A program made the translations under genes and the position numbers. A DNA stretch of 64,000 bases from Glandiceps talaboti (lineage: Eukaryota; Hemichordata; Enteropneusta; Spengelidae), in assembly GCF_964340395.1 (NCBI RefSeq), contig NC_135558.1, positions 20,121,371 to 20,185,370 of the forward strand, in the 5' to 3' direction. Within the stretch, counting starts at the first letter, position 1. Each line of letters opens with the position of its first letter. This document shows positions 1 through 15,000 of the stretch, piece after piece. Under the pieces are notes generated by a model, which was not told the origin of the DNA, did not search any database, and saw only the letters and a program-made list of their open reading frames with translations.

Positions 1-387
1 ATTTAATTAGTGAAACAAAGTTCTATTGTATGTTTTGAGATGTGTTTAATGTTATACACTGGTGATTCTGTTGTGTACAGCTTCAAACTTTTTAAGTATT
101 CATCTCTTGGTACAATTTGAAATAATATCATTTACATTTAAATAATTGATGATCACAGATATCGATTTACCATAATCTTATATTCTGTAGACAAATTTGT
201 GTACTAGTATTTTCTTGTTTAAACATGTTTCTTTGTTAGCATCCATCAAATTATGATTTATATTTTCATCTATACTCTGCGTTTTCATTTTGTGCATCTT
301 TAATTAACTAACTCATTCTTTTTCATGTGTTGGTTACTTGTAATTGGGTTGTTTTCATTTGCATTTTAGGTTCATTTGAATTAAAAG

Positions 388-580
388 CTGGGCATCAGTG
401 AGGAAGTTTTAAAGAAGTGTTCTCATGGGAGTCCAAAACAACTTGTAAATAACCTGATGGTAGTTTTTTTCTCCAGAGAGCAGATGGTGACCTCCTCACT
501 CACCGGGAAAGTTTCAAATGCCCATGCTGGCAAGGTTGTGAAACAAAAACTGGCAGCCAACAAAGTTGATGCGATACTTG
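388..580 (+). CDS. Exon encoding a BEN domain (partial gene)
   Basis: An open frame reads LGISEEVLKKC, then the segment KQLVNNLMVVFFSREQM, then TSSLTGKVSNAH and KLAANKVDAILG. This matches the usual BEN-domain plan: a 'L+..LL..FFSRE.+...S.TG+..N' core followed by 'KP.LD..K+.AI+'. BEN domains bind DNA and proteins in chromatin regulators and in some transposon-derived proteins. A stop codon lies just upstream in frame, so the exon probably begins after the AG at 386-387. A good donor (G|GTAGGT) follows base 580. Without splicing the frame ends about 50 nt later. No other exon of this gene was identified, so it is partial or a captured fragment. The domain call is by motif only. Confidence 0.6.
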
Positions 581-699
581 GTAGGTACAATATTAGCTTG
601 TCATTCTTGTTACAAAGCAGGTTAGGTGAACAGTAGAAAGCTTTACTGTTTTTTTATTAGTATAATATAGTGGCTCACATTTTACCACCATGTGGTACA

Positions 700-965
700 C
701 AAGAGTCAAATTAATGTGGCATTCATCCGGTAGCTTTAAACATGATTTGCATTCGAGTTCCATTCACACAGAACAAACTATGTTTTTTAGACTAATATAT
801 GACCAAGTTTTGTTTTGCAATTTGTAATCCGTCGGGAAAAAACAGTCAATACTTTGTTTGATATTCAACTTTACAATCTTAGACATTACAATATTGTGAT
901 CTATTCTATCAAAAGCTATACTAGAATCGAGGAAACAAACTTTGATTATGTGCCAGGGTTTACCT
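700..965 (-). pseudogene. LINE reverse-transcriptase relic (palm motif A)
   Basis: The minus strand reads VCFLDSSIAFDRIDHNIVMSK around 880-940. This is the reverse-transcriptase motif A context (F-L-D-x-S-x-A-F-D-x-I-D-H), with the catalytic aspartate present. Both sides fall into stop codons, so this is a short decayed LINE fragment lying between the BEN exon and the Myb/SANT ORF. Confidence 0.5.
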
Positions 966-1161
966 AGTTGGTCTGTGACAATGTTTGAATCAAGTCAACC
1001 ATAGTTATTAATGTTGACAATATTTTCATAGAAAGTGAAATTTGCTCAGAGAGTTCTGAGAGACATCACTGCTACACAGAGAATTGTAACGGAAACTAAT
1101 GGTATCTTGCCAATAATTATAGAGGAGGCAATTCTAGATTCTCCTAATATTTTCCATAGAC

Positions 1162-1737
1162 ATGGATGTAATTGTTGTAGTAGTCAGCGAAAGAGGTAAC
1201 AACTGGTGTGACGACGAAGTGCGGATTCTACTTGCTGTGTGGGCAGAGGAGAAGATAAATATGTATATGGATGGCACGTCAAGGAATAGTAAAGTTTATC
1301 AAGTCATGGCAAAAAAAGCAATGGACAGAGGACTGGAGAGAAGTTTGAAGCAGATACAAACGAACATCAAGGCTCTGCAGACCAAATTTAAGCGCATCGT
1401 TGATCACAATAAGAGGAGTGGTAACTCACGTATCACAATGCCATTCTACAATGAATTAAATGCTACAACGACTTCACTACGAAATTTCTAATTCTACTTT
1501 GGAATTGCGTAACGTGCATCAAAGTAAATGCGAATGTCGTACCCACCCAGCTGACCCAAGATGACCCAGACAGATCAACGAATACTACACCCGATAGTCG
1601 CCATACTCCAAGGACTGCAGCCGCTATTGCCAGACTGCGTATTCAAGACTGGGCTAACACATAACAACGCCTCGTCTACTATCAGAACATTGTCATCAAG
1701 GACTTTGACAGAATTCTGATTGAATTTAATGTGTGAA
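1162..1737 (+). pseudogene. Myb/SANT-like DNA-binding protein, damaged
   Basis: The first open segment (1162-1491) begins MDVIVVVVSERGNNWCDDEV and continues RILLAVWAEEKI, then KVYQVMAKKAMDRGLERSLKQ and NIKALQTKFKRIVDHNKRSG. This is the helix pattern of the Myb/SANT-like domain of MSANTD and PIF/Harbinger accessory proteins: W-x3-E-x3-L-L-x-W, then V-Y-x-x-x-A, then Q-x2-x-K-x-K-x-L-x-x-x-F-K. The C-terminal part continues in another frame at 1509-1737 (TPDSRHTPRTAAAIARLRIQ, then YQNIVIKDFDRILIEFNV). That part is shifted relative to the first and carries one in-frame TAA at 1662-1664. The locus is therefore a decayed transposon accessory gene or a gene with an unrecognised intron. No Harbinger transposase was found nearby. 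Confidence 0.5.
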
Positions 1738-2149
1738 CTTTAGTTATTTAGATTCGATATATATCCAACTATATTTACTCGATATGAACCTAGAACTCTA
1801 TACTAGTTATTTGCATATAGTCTTACTACTAATAAGTACTATGATATCTAATCACTTTGAGTTTTTATTCATTGCCTTATTCTATGACTAGAATTTGACA
1901 CAATACAATTTGAATGTTACGACTGAACAGTATGATACGCTCATTAAATTTGATCAATACTACGCATGATGCTATTCATTTCGCGGCCCCGGAGAAATAT
2001 CGGGAATGAAATATACACTGAGCTTGAGTCAAATTTAGGATCCTGACTACAATCTCCATAACCAATCAAGTTATGTCAAATTAGATAATCTCAAGTTCAA
2101 ACAATCTTTACTACCAATCCTTTCTCTTCATAATTGACCAATCATATGA

Positions 2150-2342
2150 AGGTCAATACCAAATTCGTGCCAATATGTATGGAATGTAGTAAAACCTATA
2201 TAAACCCTTATTTCTGTGTGATCTGTAGGAGTTTTGTTAGATGTCAATAAAGTACGAGTAGCTGTTCTTATAGTACTTGGTTGTGTGTGGACATCATTCC
2301 TTTCCAGAACCTGTTTCTAAACAATCGACTTATCCCACAACA
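2150..2342 (+). other. LTR-like promoter and poly(A) segment (tentative)
   Basis: A TATA-like box (CTATATAAACC, about 2191) is followed within 60 nt by AATAAA (about 2245), and the segment ends ATCCCACAACA. TATA close to AATAAA with a terminal ...CACAACA resembles the 3' half of a solo LTR. No matching TG start, target duplication or internal region was found, so this stays tentative. Confidence 0.25.
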
Positions 2343-4929
2343 TGTCTACTAATTAAACGAAAATGTAAACATTCACTTACATGTAGGATCATTGACGAAT
2401 ATGTGTGCTAGACATTTCCTCCTTGGCGGCTGCACAGCAGGCAAATCACCATCACACTGGTCCTGTCACTTCTGGTCTTGTTGGTGTATATGAACTGCCA
2501 TCTACTGGCTGTGGGTCAGGACACATATCAGTTGGGTCATTAGAACCCGGAAAGTGCTATTTTAAAAAATAAATATAACCGGCTGTAAGTTGAATATGAA
2601 GATGAATCTAAATTCTAATTCAACGAACGAAGTATATTCTCTAAATAATCTCCCCATAAAAACGGTACATCGCATACATCTTGGCAAGTAATTTTAGAGT
2701 AAACTGTCAATTGAGGGGTCTAAATTACCGAAAACACCTCTGGCTTGGTTTAAATTTGAACCAGGAACTTAAATTTTAACCAAAAGAAAAATAGTTCAAG
2801 CAGACAACATTGCCCTTTGGAGGCCATGGTTCGATTTTTGCAAACGATCGTTAAGCTTCAGAAGTTCAGAACAAACAATCTTGCACGAGGCGAAAAATGC
2901 AAAATAAGAACACTGTAACAGTTAATTTTAACCATTTATACTTTTTATAGATATATAATTCTTACCTTAGAACAGACATACTTGTGGTTATTGAAGTCGT
3001 CGGTATTTAGCTGGCAGTGTGGTAGACCACACCCCTTTATCCACCGCAGACATTTTCTAGTTGCATTTTCGGTTTGGGGGAAAGTGGTGCCCAGATACCG
3101 CTCATCTGATTTTCACGTACCCAAAGCACATCTTTTCACCATTTTCGTTTGAACTGTCGCAAAAACACATTTACAATCTGGAACGGCAATACTGCAGCTC
3201 AATCACGTACGTGTCGTACATTCACTAGTACATGCAGACATGTACTACTCGAGTACCAGATCTATACATGCACTGTCGATCAATGTGGGACAAAATGGCG
3301 GCTGTATGGAGGCGTGACTTTGCTTAGTTGTGATTGGCTAAGAGTTCTGTTTGATTGACAGGAGTGGAACCATGAATAGAACGCGAACGCGAACGTGCAG
3401 TATCTACCTTTAGACAAGGAAGTTACACTGGGTACACACGGAAAACTACGCTGCCATGCATGTGTTATTTCTATTTTATCAACTAAAATAGTCGGTAAAG
3501 TCAGTTATCTCAATATCTAGAATATTACATTGTAACAAGTGCCCTTTTGATTTTGGTAATTGCAAGAAAAAAACGACTGGACGTGTTTATTTACAATGTG
3601 TACCACAGGAGGGCGCAAGGCTGACCAAAATATAAATGATCATAGGTATCTAACCTCATGGAAAATATCTAAATTCTAATAGTATACTTCAAGGGACCAA
3701 TTGTCCATATTTTAACTCTACCCCAGTTCAGCTCACTGGTGAAGTCCATGTTTTGTATGACACAATTATATGTTACACTCGTGATAGTAATCTCGGATAG
3801 TACTTATTGGTGTGTGTGGTGACGTTGATAACTAATAATGGTTTAAATAACGAACCAAGGATCCGACAAGATACTGTCGATGCCATCTTTGCACTCATCT
3901 CGATTGATATGTAAATATTATATCAGTCCTCAAAATATGTTCATGCCGTGATACTTATTAACATGTAAACACTATCTTTGATTTTCAATTAATCTCATTC
4001 CGTTTATTGACCATAATTTATATGAACTATACACGTCAGATGAAATTGAAAATAATGAAAGGTAACACATCAATTAGTTGTTTTTACTCGACAGATTTGG
4101 TTTATAAGCGTGATAGTTTAAGTCTCGAGGTACATTGTTTGATTCTTTGTATTCTATGACACACCCTGGCATTAAAGCAAACACAAATTGTCACATACAG
4201 AATTATTTATACCTTCATTAAATCTGATCTCCACTATAGGAAGAAAATCTAATCTATTCTCGTATGAAACCTAAATATGCAAATGAAATGATATAAACAA
4301 TCAATTAACTATCGATGATTAATACCTCCACAAAAATTATTCAAAATTTGCTTGTTCAAACTTTGCTAAGTTTCTTGCTTTAAGAAAAAATCAAATTTGA
4401 TTGCACCATTGGAGTTAGCATATCAACCATAGTCAAAGCTGCATAGATCAGCCACATCACACTGTGGTGTCACAGTATGATGTATTTCATTTGCAGAGAA
4501 GAAATACAACAACAAAACAAGACATTGTAATGTCAATATCTAGAAAGATGGCAAAACATATAGTGTTTCTTGTCTAATACAAACTCTGAATATAACAGTT
4601 ATGTATAAGGACTAAGCCGTGCTTTGTCTTTTACACACCTGCCAATAAGTTTGGAAACTAGGCGTCAGCCTCCGGTGCATTTACTTGGATGGAGACAAAC
4701 TACCTATATCCACCCCATCGTACATTCGGTTGTCTACGTTACCGGAATACGCGTCTTTTCCCTTCTGTTATAGAAATTGAAACAAAAACATACAACATAT
4801 CAACAAAATAGGAAACTAAAGTATTGCATATCAATGTCGAACACTTAACAGAATGGATATGTTTATCAATAATATTTCCTCATTTGAATATCCATAATTT
4901 AAGGAAGGACAAACCCGTCCCACCTTTAC

Positions 4930-4930
<1 letters not shown>
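2343..4930. other. No recognisable gene
   Basis: AT-rich sequence with only short chance ORFs. I see no splice-bounded exon, RNA gene or repeat family with identifiable ends. Confidence 0.4.
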
Positions 4931-6839
<1,909 letters not shown>

Positions 6840-7200
6840 CTATATGAGATCGGTGATATCAATGCTGGAGAGGGCAGATTTGAAACCGTCTATTGCCTTT
6901 ACTTGTTGAATGGGTAATGGTAAGAGATTCCATTCTGGAATTGTCCGAGGATTAAGTGAATATTTATAACAGTTTTTCTTATTCTCAAGGATTTGTCGAT
7001 GTTGAATTTCGAAGCAAAACATTTTCTAACAACATAAAGTTTGCTTTCTCATTCTTTATGTCGTCGTAATGTTGGAATTCCCCGATATTTAATTGCTCTG
7101 TTGATTAAAAAATCAAGATTTGTTTTTGAGAATTCTACACTGTGACAGTGAATGAAATTATTCGAGCATATTTGTAGGGGTGACCCTATTTATTTTGTTT
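6840..7200 (-). pseudogene. LINE ORF2 C-terminal relic
   Basis: The minus-strand ORF at 6840-7022 ends NPRTIPEWNLLPLPIQQ, then AIDGFKSALSS. This is the C-terminal signature of CR1/L2-type reverse-transcriptase ORFs ('F.PRTI..WN.LP......S...FK..L'). Upstream (to about 7200) the frame is broken. It represents a 5'-truncated LINE copy lying just downstream of the MAM/LDLa gene on the same strand. Confidence 0.6.
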
Positions 7201-7737
7201 CTCGTTACCTGACTGACCTAAATTTTGAGCTCTGACATCAAAGTAAAAAAATATTTTTTTATTTTCGCTCGCCTTAATATTTTGCGGAACAGCGTCATCT
7301 CTGGAAAGTACAACCAAGTGTCTGGACTGTCGATGTCATCTACAGTCTTTGCGGCGACAACGACACTTGTACACGAACAAAGCATTCTTTTAGGACGGAA
7401 GTTATTCAAGAAAGGGTGGCTGAGAACACACCAAAAGTGTATAGAAGCTGGGGAAGGCTTGTTAACAGGAATCCAATAAAAAGAAAATAGATCGACAGAC
7501 TGACAGACTGATCGACATAGTTGCCATGAAAAAGTAATGAGAAACATAAAAAATAGGATCACCGGGAAAGAGTGCAACACAAGCCAAAAGTAAGTTTACA
7601 GTATATGCTAGGCTAATTTCTACATTAGTGTTATTTGGTTACAGGAAGTGCACCATATTCTTACTGTCGACTTCAATATGTGCATAATATTAACCAAATT
7701 AATTATTTATCAAATTCCAACAATGCTACATCAAACA

Positions 7738-7810
7738 TTAACCTACAAAAGACGTACTAACCGTGTCCTCTGACCGCCTTCCAGAATTAAAACCACTATA
7801 TGAACTCTTC
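7738..7810 (-). CDS. MAM/LDLa gene exon 13: cytoplasmic tail and stop
   Basis: Opens after CTTCAG| in phase 2 and encodes KKSSYSGFNSGRRSEDTVST, then SFVG and TAA (7740-7738). The tail is rich in serine and has an S-S-Y-S-G-F segment that could be a phosphorylation or sorting site (inference). A possible internal donor (ACG|GTTAGT) could give an alternative tail. Confidence 0.7.
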
Positions 7811-9500
7811 CTGAAGTGAACAATGTCAGGAAAGCTATTACAGAAAGGTTATGGTGATTTATCAAAATGTGGTGTTTGTTAAAATGAAGTAGTCACAGTA
7901 TCACTAAGTGAGGTAGATAAATAGTCTAAATCATTAAATGACAGTATCGCTAAGTGACCCACATACAAAGTCATCCTTTGACTCATGAAGTCATCACAGT
8001 ACTGACTGTACCGGATACAAGATCGACGCTATTAATTAGTCAAAGCATCACACAGTGAACCAGACACACAGTCATCAAGTGACCATGTGAAGTATTCACA
8101 GTATCACTATTAAAGTGAATTAGACAGAGGTTCAGCAAGTGACAAAAGATTGACAGTATCAATATAGGTGCACAAGACGACACGAAATTACATATGTCAC
8201 AGTATCACTAAGTGAACGAGATACAAGGTCAACAACTGACAATGTGAAGTAAACATATAATTATTAACACATCCAGATATGATATAAGGTCAGCAAGGCA
8301 TGATATGACGTCATCATAATTGTGATATTGATTATTACTTACTTTGCTTTCAAATATCCTATCCCAAAGACATGGGCAACTATGATTAGAACAGTAACCA
8401 CCAAACCTCCAATCGCACCACCAACAATAAACCCGATATTTGGTGAGATCACTAAAAATATCAACAATGATTAGAGCATCGATACTAACACGACCCCGTA
8501 TACATCAACATGTAATGAGCTCTGATGAGAACATTTCATTGGATGAATCTTTCAACATCTTCTGTTGGACACCATTTAGTAAGAGGACAAAATGGGGACA
8601 TACATCTATATATGGCAGGGTGAATGCCGCTCAGTAACAATCTACTGATTGTTATTGAACCACTGTCAGAACTGCCAAATTGTCTTTATGTCCTCGTAGA
8701 AATGAATGAGAGTTGTAAGAGAGGTAACACCATTATGTGGTTTATGTAAATACACTTGTGAAGAATGGTCTGGCTTTTGCTAGTAGTAGTAGTACTTTCT
8801 CTATACCATACCATCATTCGATCTCTTAGTCAACACCATGACTTCTACATGTGCTAAATTATGCATTACTATAGGCTCTCATGAAAATAAGTCGACCTTC
8901 TTTTTCTATTGAAACGCTCTAACGTGAAATGAAATGCTATAGTAGGTACCAAGAATTCTTATTTCTTATATATAAAATATGCATCTTTCAGTGTACATTC
9001 ACCAATAGGATTATAATCAAGCTGATTAAAATCCGATGTAGATGTCGGCTAGTCGTTCATTGCTATATTACCTGGATGTACTGGTGGTGGCGTTGTTGCA
9101 GGTGCTGTTGGCAACGAACCTGTCAGAAAAGTACTTTTGTCAGAATGGTTCTACAAAATAGTTTATTGTAATTATTACAAGTGTATAAGAGTGAGTGTAA
9201 TGATTGTATGTTTCCTTGGGAATGAAAGCGCAGACAGATGCGGAATCAACTAGATATGAGTGACAGTCTGTGAGAATGTGTGACATATTTGGGTGTGAAA
9301 TCAAGCCGTAGTCTATGTTTGACGGTATATGTGGTACATACATACAGGTGCTCAAATCGACTAGTTTTGCATTGATAGTCTGTGTGACATAGGTATAGAA
9401 TCCACTGGTAGTCTGCGCTTGAAATTCTGTGTAGTATATGTAGACGGGGATGGCGCCTGCAGTCTCTACGTGGCTGGCGTTGAAGTGGTGTATAATCAAA

Positions 9501-9551
<51 letters not shown>

Positions 9552-12010
9552 ATACATAGATGATAGAGAAATAAATAAATGAAATTTAAATTTGCTATTC
9601 CATTATTGACAATTCAGGTGACGTTCGAGCTGAACGTTGCCTTTTTTTAAATTTTCAAAAATGATGTCTTGTTTTCCGTTCAACCCTTGTCAATATTAGA
9701 TGGTTACCTCAAAAGAATTCTGGTAAAATTATAAAATAAACTTGGACCTGTACTATAACTATCACATAAGATAACAGTGCAAACCCCCAAGCTTTTCCTA
9801 CCTGTTTGAAGAATACATCCAGGTGTAAAACTCATATCGTCAATAGCAATATCACCATAATAATAATCTCCAGCCATTGCCTCTATCACGATCTATAATG
9901 AAAGTCAACAAACTAAGTGTATATGTAATGATAACTAATAGAAAGTACACAACTCGAGTTGTAGAAAGTACATATCCGTAATATTGTTATTACAGGATGG
10001 CACTTAACGCTTAGTTTGACTTTCAGGTTTTGAGTTATCTACACAGTATTTACAAGATTAAAATAAATTATCTTCTGAGATATAAAGTTAGAAATAAATA
10101 ATAATATGTTACCCTGAATCATCGATTTTCACAATGGTGAATGAAAAATGACATTAAGTACATTATGAAGGAGTCGTGGTTTTACATGTAATATAATGAC
10201 AACATGAAGGCTTTCCACATTGACAACAGTTACGCTGCCACTGGCCGAACGATGATACTTCCTCATGTATGTTCTTTACCTGAAATTGAGAGGTAATTGT
10301 AATCGTTACTTCAGCTCTATCCCAATAGTCTCCCTTCTCACCAACTTGCTCCCATAATATCGTTTGGCCCTGGTTAGTATTCTGGTATATACGAGTATAG
10401 ATCCTCAGTCTACCAATGTTTTGTCCATACATATGATGGAATACCCGAAACTGTAATGTAGTAGAACGATACTATTATGAAACCCATGTTTCATTCTTAT
10501 TTTTAATGAATGGTTGTTTTTCTACTACTTTGTCAAGTGGTTCATAAAGGTTAAGGACAATGCTTGTACAAAACAATACTTCCATCACACTATTCAATGT
10601 GTGTGTGTGTGTGTGTGTGTATGTGTGTGTGTGTGTGTGTGTTTTCTTGTGGCTGTGTCTGTGTACGAGTATTTGTGCGGGCGTGCGAACTTGAAATTGC
10701 GACCCAATGTGATATTGATTATTTTCACGAAAATTGGTTAATATGCAAACTCGAAAAAGTTTCTATTGAAATACGAACTGTTCCCATCAAATAGCCAATT
10801 CAGGAAGTCTGTCTGTGGGACAAATTTGAGCGAGAAAGTACATCATAAATATAACATGTTAACTTAATTCTAGAAATGTCACCTGGTTGGTAAGTAGCCG
10901 TCTATGTTCCATTCATGTTGAAAAAAATCCATAGCACTGTTTTGATTGTATTAGTACATGCATTGTACCGTATTGTATTGTATTGTATTGTATTGTATTG
11001 TATTGTATTGTATTGTATCGTATCGTATCGTATCGTATCGTATCGTATCGTATTGTATTGCATTGTATTGTATTGTATTGTATTGTATTGTATTGTATTG
11101 TATTGTATTGTATTGTGTTGTGTTGTGTTGTGTTGTGCAGCACTGAATTGCATGCGTGGTTGGATTTGGTGTGGTCAAGGTCGTGTGTGTGATTTTATTG
11201 TAGAGACTTGCTTTACACTGTCCATCTGTACAACATTGACATGTGACACTTAATACTACTACTAGCAAAGTACGTTACTATCACTTAAGGTCTAAAGAGT
11301 AGCTTACCTTACACTCTCCGCTTTTTTTGTATATGGGACTGACCAACTGTGCAGTTTCCCCATAGTAGTCGTAGTACCCCTGAATATACATGTAATAACC
11401 TGTCGACAACATTGTAGTCAACATGATTTTATTACAATACATGTACAGTTATTGAAGCTATCCAAACAGAATACTTGTATCCATTAAAGTAAGGTATGCT
11501 TTATTATGAAACATTGTTCTAATGTTTGATGTCACAACTGACCTTTGTTCAGTGTCATGTCTACACTATACTTCGCTCTAGCTTTTGGAGCTAAATAATT
11601 ATTTTGATTTGCATTAGTGACTGATTGACTATCATATAACGTGAAAGATGTCAAGTGTATCTGTAATATGTTTTAAATGAAAACTTCAATACTTAAAGAC
11701 TGATGAATTACCTGAAGTATTTGCATAAGTATGATCAAAGGAGGGACCGGTATACGTTGTCGAAGTAATACCAGCTCTACGAATCCATGTTAAATGATCT
11801 GTACCGACGGCCTGTGTCCAACTACACGTTCCAGTTTGGAAGTCACACATTTCGTAAGATCCTAAAAAATAAATGATAAATATATAATGGAGTTTTCTGT
11901 ATTTAAAGGTGGGGGGGGGGGGCATTTTTAATAGTCGGATTTGTAATGTCTATCTTTGCTTTGTAATGTCTATCTTTGCATTTTTTATTTATTTATTTAT
12001 TTATTTATCT

Positions 12011-12041
<31 letters not shown>

Positions 12042-12044
12042 TTT

Positions 12045-12079
<35 letters not shown>

Positions 12080-15000
12080 TTTTTTTTTGGGGGGGGGTGC
12101 CACCCCATTACTGACAACAGTTCCAAGTCCATTGCTGCCACTTGGATTAGGGTTAAGGTTAGGTTTAGGGTTAGGGTTAAGTACCATAACATCAGCCCAT
12201 ATCAACCAAATAACTGCTGACACTCATGTAGTCAATTAATTGTCAGTTGTGATGCAGGAAGAGAAGTGGGTCGCAAAAGGAGTACATCGGATAGAGTTGG
12301 GTAAGATACTTAGGCTAATCCGTGTCAACTTTAACTTCAGTCTCGACAATGTCGTGAGTGTGCAAATCTAATTTTTGGGAGTAGTGGCCTTTGGCTCAGT
12401 CAATGATATCGGGTATTTATTACTACGTGCAGTGCCATTACACACATTCACGTGGTGGTAATATTGGGAAATAACTAAAGACCTTAAAACTTTCAACATG
12501 ATGGCAGTAGTGTTATTAAGTCCCTAACATTTATTCGGGGACTCATTTATGACAGCATTTTAACCCATGTTTTTAACTACTTTAAATTAACAGGACCGAG
12601 GGTCATCTTATAGAGAAAGAAAGTTAAGAGAGGGCCAGTTGTTAGCATGACGGCAGGGTCACATTTTACACAACAGTCCGAGCCTGAGTTTCCACGTCCC
12701 TGCAATTACTGAAGGCTTCCTAAGTGACGAACTTGATAACACAAAATGATTTAGCGACGGACTTTAATACCCCCTGGGAGTCTGAACATATATATATTAG
12801 TTCACGAATGGTTCCCGTTGCTAATGTGTAAATATAAAGCCTGACCCAGTAAACTGTTTTCACCGTATTGTGAATATAGTATTACGGTGAGATCACTACA
12901 TTATTTCTGTTGTCATGGCATTACAATTAATTCATAACATATAACCCTTTTGGATTTAAAATCATTAGGGCTTGATACGTCATTATAACATTTGGAAAGG
13001 CGATTTCAATAATGGAATTTTAACAACTCAGGCATTACAAATTTTAACAACTCATTCAACACGTGAATGGTTTATTATATTATGTCACTGAGGTAGAGTT
13101 TCTAGGCTGAGATTATAAAATCAAATCTAGCAGTAATAACAATTGTAAGAAATGTGATAGTTTTAAAGAAATGGGTGATCGATATTGCGCAATTATATTT
13201 TCAATATACTAGCGTGAATCATTGGTAACGAAGCTATATAATATGTAGTCTAGGGGCGATTCGTGGCTTTGAATCTTTATCCACGTCTAGAGGAATGAGA
13301 AGTCATGTACCTTAAATTGTTCACGCAAATGAGTAAGCCCCTAACTGTTATGATGTAAGCGACCTGACATGAAAATGAACCATGTATAGAACATTTTGTA
13401 ACTGCTCATGATACAAAGTTATTATTGGGCAGGATGCTATGTATGAGATATTGGATGACTATAGAGGTTTTTGTCATTGATATCAAACCGATCATGAAGT
13501 CTGACCTGTTTCCTAACTAAACTTACCATTATGTAGTTCATCTGACCTGTTTCCTAACTAAACTTACCGTTATGTAGTTCATCTGACCTGTTTCCTAACT
13601 CTTACCATTATGTAGTTCATCCGACCTGTTTCCTAACTAAACTTACCGTTATGTAGTTCATCTGACCTGTTTCCTAACTAAACTTACCATTATGTAGTTC
13701 ATCTGACTTGTCGCTTAACTAAACTTACCACAATGCTGTTCATCTGAATTGTCGCCACAATCATCTTCCATGTCGCAAACTGCAGATTTGTCGACACATG
13801 CTCTTGTGGTCGTGCACCAAAAATTTCTAGAAGTGTCACATGATCCAACAGGTCGTGGTAGAGAACAATCAACAAATTGTATGTCATCAACCGCCGTCGC
13901 TGCATTGTAACCAGCGTAACGAAAACTCTTAAATATAACCTAGAAATCAAAGTCGAAAATACTGATCGCTGAAATACATCCGTAAAACAGATTTAAACAG
14001 AATATCTTCCGTAAGGCTTCAGTAATTGTTGTCATTATCAAAAATCAGTAATTTATACAAACAATTCATTAAAGCTGCACGAGTTAAAATGGGATCAAAT
14101 TAAAAAAAGATATGTTCAGTAAAACATGGTCGACTATTTATAAAAAGACATTGTTTCTGTTAATTAGAGGTCAATATTTTCTTTAGGTAATGTGGTTTAA
14201 TCTTGATTGAAAGCTCAGTTTTGAATTTCTCACCATGTTACACATGTAAGAATGTACTAGTTGCAAACAGAGTATTAATTTTTGATCAGACAATCATAAT
14301 ATATTCAGAGAAAATTATTAAAATACAAATAATTAGACAGTAGTCGATATTCTCCGTAAACAGTACAGAAACAGGTCTGGATGAAATCATGCTCATCGTA
14401 TGTTTACGAAAACCTAATAAGTTCTAGCAATAACCCTAAAGAATATGTGCACCTAATTTTGTCTGATTGAGTCAGCCGTTTGTGAGAAAATATACCGAGA
14501 GACGGACAGACATACAGACACACGTCTGCCCATCCGCCCGGCCGCATGCACGCACATGCGCGCGCGCGCGCACACACACACACACACACACGCACATACA
14601 AACGCCCGCCCGCACGCACACACACACGCAAACAAACAAACAAACAAACAAACAAACAAACAAACACAAGCATCCATAAAATATAAATTTCCCTTACGGA
14701 AGGTAAAAATGATATGGAAGAGACATCATCGACTCTGCAGAAAATGTACGTGTTCAACATCGTATTTGGATTGGTATTACTAGATAACTAACCTGCCATG
14801 GTGTCCTCTTCCCAATTCCAATGAGCAGGTTATTCCATTGCTCACCCTTAGAGCCATAAAATGAAAACACTTTAGTTGTTAAAGTGGCTGCTTTGATCCA
14901 AACCTCAAAATAAGACGTGTATACGCCATATTGGTACCACCAAAAATCAAGTCTACATTTAGAAGCTGCCACTGAGAATGTTGGACTGTAGTATTCTGCC

